The translations under genes and the position numbers were made by a program. From Methanobacteriota archaeon (GTDB taxonomy: Archaea; Thermoplasmatota; Thermoplasmata; Methanomassiliicoccales; Methanomassiliicoccaceae), in assembly GCA_012519255.1 (NCBI GenBank), contig JAAYQQ010000006.1:1-36347 (forward strand): a stretch of 36,347 nucleotides of DNA. The letters run 5' to 3'. The stretch's first letter is position 1, and each line of letters begins with the position of its first letter. The notes below the pieces were generated by a model that was not told the DNA's origin, ran no database searches, and saw only the letters and a program-made list of their open reading frames with translations. This document shows positions 32,837-36,347 of this stretch, in pieces.

Positions 32837-33898
32837 CTAGATCACCTCAAGTTCTAGACCCCACTCTCGGGTGGGTCCAGTGAATATCACTCTTTGTTTG
32901 CTCAGCTCCTGGAGAGTCGAGGACCCCGTGAGGAACATGGCTACTTTTAATTCTTCGGCAATGATGCGTAAACGCTCTTCCACAGCCTTGGCCGATTCCA
33001 GTGCGTCTTTTAGGACTGCCCTGGCGATGCCGGCGCAATTTGCTCCGACCGCTATGCTCTTGGCCGCCTGCAAGCCATTGGTGACGCCTCCGCTGGCGAT
33101 GATGGGAATGCCCACTTGAGCAAGGCGGACCGATATGGGCGCGGGAATGCCCCACTCGCCGAAGGTTGTACCGATTGCGGCGCAACGCTGATCGCCCATC
33201 CTAAGTGAACGGAAAGCTTCGACCTTGGCAAAGCTAGTCCCGCCAGTCCCGGAAATATCGAATCCCCTGATGCCGATGCCTTTGAGACGAATCGCCGTCT
33301 CTCTTGATATGCCTGCCCCTGTTTCCTTGGCCAGGCATGGCAGCTCGCGAGATAGCGAACGCATTGCTTCGAGACAGCCCCTGGCCCGAGTATCTCCCTC
33401 TGGCTGGGCGACCTCCTGTAAGTAGTTTAGATGGATTGCCAGCATATCTGCCCCTACCATATCCATGGCCTGTCGGGCCTCCTCGGCGCTGAATGCCTTC
33501 TGACGCATTTGTGGTATCAGCTGGGGCGCTCCGATGTTGCCGATGACTAGCGGGACATCATAGTCCTTGATAACGGTGTAACTCTTGAGATCTCCTCTTT
33601 CCAGGGCGGCCCTCTGACTGCCTACTCCAAGGGCCACGCCCAATTCGGCGCAGGCCTCAGCAAGGTTGCGATTGACCTTCTCTGCCACACTATATCCGCC
33701 GGTTAGGGCAGTAACCATGAGTGGCGCCCTGAGCTTCTTGCCAAATAGAATTGTAGAGGTATCGATCTCATCCAGATCCACTTCGGGAAGAGAATCGTGA
33801 ACAAGTCTAAGATCGTCCCAGTAATTGTGAGCGGCAAGCACATTCTCTTCCAGGCTGACCTGGATATGATCGGCCTTTCTCTTTTCTATTCCTTTCAT
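32837..33898 (-). CDS. fni: Isopentenyl-diphosphate isomerase type 2
   Basis: This 353-residue FMN enzyme interconverts IPP and DMAPP. Family landmarks are RKADHIQVSLEE at the N-terminus, TALTGGYSVAEKVN, ALGVGSQRAAL, the NLNYLQE-like HLNYLQEVAQPEGD, the FMN phosphate site DISGTGGTSF and ASGGVTNGLQAAKSIAVGA. The ATG overlaps the IPK stop by 4 nt. Together with IPK and the prenyl synthase this is a complete short isoprenoid operon. Confidence 0.96.
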   Translation of the reverse strand: MKGIEKRKADHIQVSLEENVLAAHNYWDDLRLVHDSLPEVDLDEIDTSTILFGKKLRAPLMVTALTGGYSVAEKVNRNLAEACAELGVALGVGSQRAALERGDLKSYTVIKDYDVPLVIGNIGAPQLIPQMRQKAFSAEEARQAMDMVGADMLAIHLNYLQEVAQPEGDTRARGCLEAMRSLSRELPCLAKETGAGISRETAIRLKGIGIRGFDISGTGGTSFAKVEAFRSLRMGDQRCAAIGTTFGEWGIPAPISVRLAQVGIPIIASGGVTNGLQAAKSIAVGANCAGIARAVLKDALESAKAVEERLRIIAEELKVAMFLTGSSTLQELSKQRVIFTGPTREWGLELEVI

Positions 33899-34674
33899 AC
33901 AGTACCACTCACCACTTTTGAGCCGACTACAGTCTCCCCTCTTAATGCTGCTTCCAGTCGCCCAGGGATGCCGCCGTTCAGAACGATCGCATCCCCTCCC
34001 CAGGAAGCGATACGCATCATCGTTTCGAGCTTCCCAAAGATGCTCCCGGTAACATCGGCACAGCGCTTGGTCCGGGGCAGAGCGTCGAGCGTTTCTCTGC
34101 TTACGGTCTCGATGAGTTCGGCATCGGGGTCACGGGCCGGGTCGGCGGTGAAGACGCCATCAACGTCGGAGCAGAAGATGACCCTCTCAGGCCGGAACTC
34201 CCGAGCGAGGCGTTCCATGAGCTGATCGCCAGAACATATGCCGAAACGACGCTCCCGATCTAGGACCACGTCGCCGAACGTTACTGGACACATGCCCAGT
34301 TCTAGGTATCGTCGGAACATCTCCACGTTGAGATCATCCAACTCTCCGCAGCGCAGCGATGCTACTGCTGAGGGAGGCAGCGATACACTGGGCAGGCCGC
34401 CTAAATTCAACACTTTAAGGACCTTGAGATCAAGCTCTCTAACATCCTCCATCACCTTGGCCACGCCAGCTATCTGAGAGATGTCACTAAATCCATGCTG
34501 AAGCTGGTGCTGAGCAGCTATAATGTGGCCGAAGGAGCCAGCTCCATGGACTAATATTATTTCCTTCTGGGCGGAGGTTATCTCATCGACGAGACGTGAC
34601 AGCACCTCCTCGCGGAAGGTGCGGTAGCGGACCTTATCGGTGATAACGCTGCCGCCGAGCTTGACCAGCATCAT
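33895..34674 (-). CDS. ipk: Isopentenyl phosphate kinase
   Basis: This 259-residue amino-acid-kinase-fold enzyme phosphorylates isopentenyl phosphate to IPP, the last step of the archaeal mevalonate pathway variant. MLVKLGGSVITDK gives the nucleotide loop, GAGSFGH carries the catalytic His (about 50), and FCSDVDGVFTADP is the late fold motif. The frame is open from a GTG at 34683; ATG at 34674 or 34671 is preferred. A TATA-like GTTTTAATAAGC near 34701-34712 suggests a short or absent leader. Confidence 0.94.
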   Translation of the reverse strand: MMLVKLGGSVITDKVRYRTFREEVLSRLVDEITSAQKEIILVHGAGSFGHIIAAQHQLQHGFSDISQIAGVAKVMEDVRELDLKVLKVLNLGGLPSVSLPPSAVASLRCGELDDLNVEMFRRYLELGMCPVTFGDVVLDRERRFGICSGDQLMERLAREFRPERVIFCSDVDGVFTADPARDPDAELIETVSRETLDALPRTKRCADVTGSIFGKLETMMRIASWGGDAIVLNGGIPGRLEAALRGETVVGSKVVSGTV

Positions 34675-34744
34675 CCGAATCACTGGAACATGGCCTGATG
34701 CTTATTAAAACATAGAGTTGTTTAACGAGATAGATAGGCGAACT

Positions 34745-35539
34745 TCAGAGATGGGTCCCGCACTTTCGGCAGAATTTATCTCCCTCTTCAACCTCGTTGG
34801 AGCATCCCGGGCAAATCTCTTTTTTCTTGGCGCCGCAGGTGAAGCAAAATTGATCTTTGTCAGCCATCTCAGCTCCACAGTGTGAGCAGTGAATTATTGG
34901 GGTAGATGAGATGGGCTCGGTGCAACATTCCAAGGTTCGCTTGGCCTTCATAGCCTGGCACAGGGCGCCTGTATAATCAGCTTCATCGAAACAATCTCTA
35001 GCCTTTTCAAGTATGCAGGCGGCCGCAGTCTTCCTGTTCTGTGGAGCGTCATCAAGCATGCATTGGGCCGACTCGATGATGAATTTTGATTCCAGGTAGT
35101 TAGCGGGAAGTTTCTTGACGGCGTGGGCAGGGACCCCGGCAGAACTGGCGTCCTCAGTATGATTACTGTCGACAGATGCCCCCTCCTCGGCGATGGTTTC
35201 AGATACAGGGGTTGCACCCATCTCTTTTTGGGGAGTATTATGCAGAGCGCGCTTGGCTTGATCTGCCAACTCTTTTGCTTCAGTGTACTGTCGACGCTGA
35301 TAGGCGCTTACTGCTTGATGTATAATAACGTCAGCCTCGGCAGTATCCCGTCCCTGCTGCTGCAGCGATTCGGCCACGGCCCTGACGGTGGCCACGGCAT
35401 TGTACGAATCATCTTGAATCAGACTCGCTTCGGTCTGGGCGTTACGTCTACCCCTAATGTACCTTAATTCGAGCAAAGCCAATGCGGTCATGAATATGAG
35501 AGCGGCCGCGATGATGAGATATTCATAGGTTATTTCCAT
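34745..35539 (-). CDS. Membrane-anchored double zinc-ribbon protein
   Basis: This 264-residue protein has one N-terminal membrane helix (about 5-25) followed by a basic stop (RYIRGRRN). Two related helical segments follow (about 45-95 and 150-205) with the repeated pattern of A-E-A-x-Q/A-K-R-A-L, resembling TPR-like helices. The C-terminus holds two zinc ribbons: CSHCGAEMADKDQFCFTCG and CPGCSNEVEEGDKFCRKCG. The frame is open from a GTG at 35548; the ATG at 35539 has GGTG about 8 nt upstream. The zinc ribbons face the cytoplasm if the N-terminus is outside. Function unknown; it is not obviously part of the isoprenoid operon. Confidence 0.82.
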   Translation of the reverse strand: MEITYEYLIIAAALIFMTALALLELRYIRGRRNAQTEASLIQDDSYNAVATVRAVAESLQQQGRDTAEADVIIHQAVSAYQRRQYTEAKELADQAKRALHNTPQKEMGATPVSETIAEEGASVDSNHTEDASSAGVPAHAVKKLPANYLESKFIIESAQCMLDDAPQNRKTAAACILEKARDCFDEADYTGALCQAMKAKRTLECCTEPISSTPIIHCSHCGAEMADKDQFCFTCGAKKKEICPGCSNEVEEGDKFCRKCGTHL

Positions 35540-35554
35540 GACTCGCACCAGGTG

Positions 35555-36239
35555 TCAGGTTGACAACGACGTGGCGATAATAAAATCTTTATTATTACAA
35601 TCTATTTTGAATATTATGGGGGTCAATAGTACTGCCAAGGGTCCGTGAAAACCCATCTCTTCACATCTGTGGTGACTAGCGCGGTACGTGGAGGTCATCT
35701 GGTTTCTATGTTCCATCATCAATGATCTAGCAGATAGGTTTGTAATGACGATCAAAGGGATGCCCCGTGCTTTTGTCAATTCAATTCCCATCGTAGTATG
35801 CTGATAGTTCGCAGCTAATTTTGGGACACGGAAGTGGATTTCTGCAACGATGAGAATTAGAAATTTACGAAATCGGGATTAAGAAAGCCCAGGGTTTCAA
35901 CCATGGGATGAATTGCAACAGAGGGGATGTTTTCGAGCAACCCACGGCACTCTTTAACATGCTCTGGCCGATTCGAACTCGGCCATTGTACCGATGTCCT
36001 TCAATGGGCATGCAGCTTTTGCATCGAACGTGCTTTCTCAGAAAGTACGGTTGACCACGCTGGCACGGAAGCATCGTTCGCAATTGCTTCCTGCCCTTCT
36101 TCGGAAGAAAGCGTCGGTCGATTATTATTATTATATTGGACCCAAACAACTTAGGCCCCTCATACAAACTCGCCTTAATTTCACATCGTGAGTATTATTC
36201 CATGTACAAAGTTGGCATTATGACTCGTAGATAATATGA
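35555..36239. other. Gene-free stretch before the 5S rRNA gene
   Basis: Open frames at 35555-35791 and 35865-36167 (minus) have odd composition and no ribosome site, so I do not call them genes. GGCCGA-TTCGAAC-TCGGCC at about 35966-35984 mimics a tRNA T arm but no tRNA can be folded around it. An ATT microsatellite lies near 36121-36134. Confidence 0.4.
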
Positions 36240-36250
36240 AAGTGAAAAAG
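36240..36250 (-). terminator. T-rich terminator of 5S rRNA
   Basis: Reading on the minus strand, CTTTTTCACTTTC follows directly after the 5S 3' end, as expected for an archaeal RNA terminator. Confidence 0.5.
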
Positions 36251-36251
36251 T

Positions 36252-36347
36252 GGCTGACAGCGTCTCGTGGTTCCCGCGGGCTCGCGCACCGCAGTACCGC
36301 ACGCAACGCGGGCGGGCTTAACTTCCGGGTTCGGATGGGACCGGGTG
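36252..36347 (-). rRNA. rrf: 5S ribosomal RNA, 3' part (cut by window end)
   Basis: On the minus strand the sequence CACCCGGTCCCATCCGAACC, then CCGGAAGTTAAGCCC, is the conserved helix III/loop region of 5S rRNA. GGTACTGCGGTG and CGCTGTCAGCC give the later helices and the 3' helix I strand. About 96 nt of an expected 120 or so are present; the 5' part lies beyond the window. No 16S or 23S gene is adjacent on this side. Confidence 0.95.

Noticed and set aside
35555-35791. 78-codon minus-strand frame upstream of the zinc-ribbon gene
   Set aside because: No ribosome site or promoter at a sensible distance, no recognisable motif, unusual residue make-up.
35966-35984. GGCCGA-TTCGAAC-TCGGCC, which looks like a tRNA T arm
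   Set aside because: The closing pair is A-T rather than G-C and no acceptor, D or anticodon arm can be formed around it.
35865-36167. 100-codon minus-strand frame with a Cys/Lys-rich middle, suggestive of a transposase scrap
   Set aside because: Begins in a low-complexity ATT repeat (poly-Ile), no domain or terminal repeats visible.

Overview
This window looks like the chromosome of a methylotrophic methanogenic archaeon, most likely of the Methanomassiliicoccales/Thermoplasmata lineage. The lineage is inferred, not proven. The grounds are a methanol:corrinoid methyltransferase pair (MtaC/MtaB), a RamA-type corrinoid activase, archaeal information genes (L44e, S27e, aIF2-alpha, Nop10, PAC2, RadB, Bud32, Dph6), archaeal isoprenoid genes (isopentenyl phosphate kinase, type 2 IDI, short-chain prenyl synthase), archaeal TATA/oligo-T signals, a tRNA-Tyr with a canonical 37/38 intron, and a 5S rRNA gene with none of the other rRNA genes visible beside it.

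Layout. 1-513: gene-free leader/promoter region. 514-2722: mtaC-mtaB (methanol activation). 3070-5713 (minus): a G3E/CobW-type GTPase, a small His-tailed protein and RamA, a likely corrinoid-protein activation operon convergent with mtaCB. 5796-7969: an MBL-fold hydrolase and a divergent MTA/SAH/5'-deoxyadenosine deaminase. 8203-8315: tRNA-Tyr(GTA) with intron. 8509-8748: a ribbon-helix-helix regulator with a perfect palindrome between its promoter and start codon. 8867-11104 (minus): L44e-S27e-aIF2alpha-Nop10-PAC2, an information-processing operon. 11490-15587: winged-helix regulator, zinc-ribbon/creatininase/RpiA operon, Dph6-methyltransferase pair, peroxiredoxin. 15922-20145: CBS protein, a long gene-free stretch, then an ADP-forming acyl-CoA synthetase overlapping a DRTGG-domain partner and ending in a strong hairpin-T terminator. 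20535-24175: a metal-chelate/corrinoid-type ABC importer (binding protein broken by a frameshift, permease, ATPase) with a translationally linked SAM methyltransferase, followed by tRNA-Pro(TGG). 24424-30800: lipoprotein with a transglutaminase-like domain, NDP-sugar epimerase, RdgB, Bud32, and a 1014-residue triplicated secreted protein. 31171-35539: RadB, prenyl synthase, IDI-2, IPK, and a membrane zinc-ribbon protein. 35540-36251: no supported gene. 36252-36347: 3' part of a 5S rRNA gene running off the window.

How the genes work together. MtaB and MtaC move the methanol methyl group onto a corrinoid. RamA would reductively reactivate oxidised Co(II) corrinoid, with the adjacent GTPase and small protein as candidate metallochaperones. 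The ABC importer may supply metal chelate or corrinoid. IPK, IDI-2 and the prenyl synthase convert isopentenyl phosphate to the C20 lipid precursor. The ADP-forming CoA ligase conserves energy from, or activates, acyl groups. Several genes (5713, 13394, 24424, 27689, 31171) have a TATA-like box about 25-28 nt before the start codon, which suggests leaderless mRNAs. All functions are assigned by reading motifs; no searches were run.
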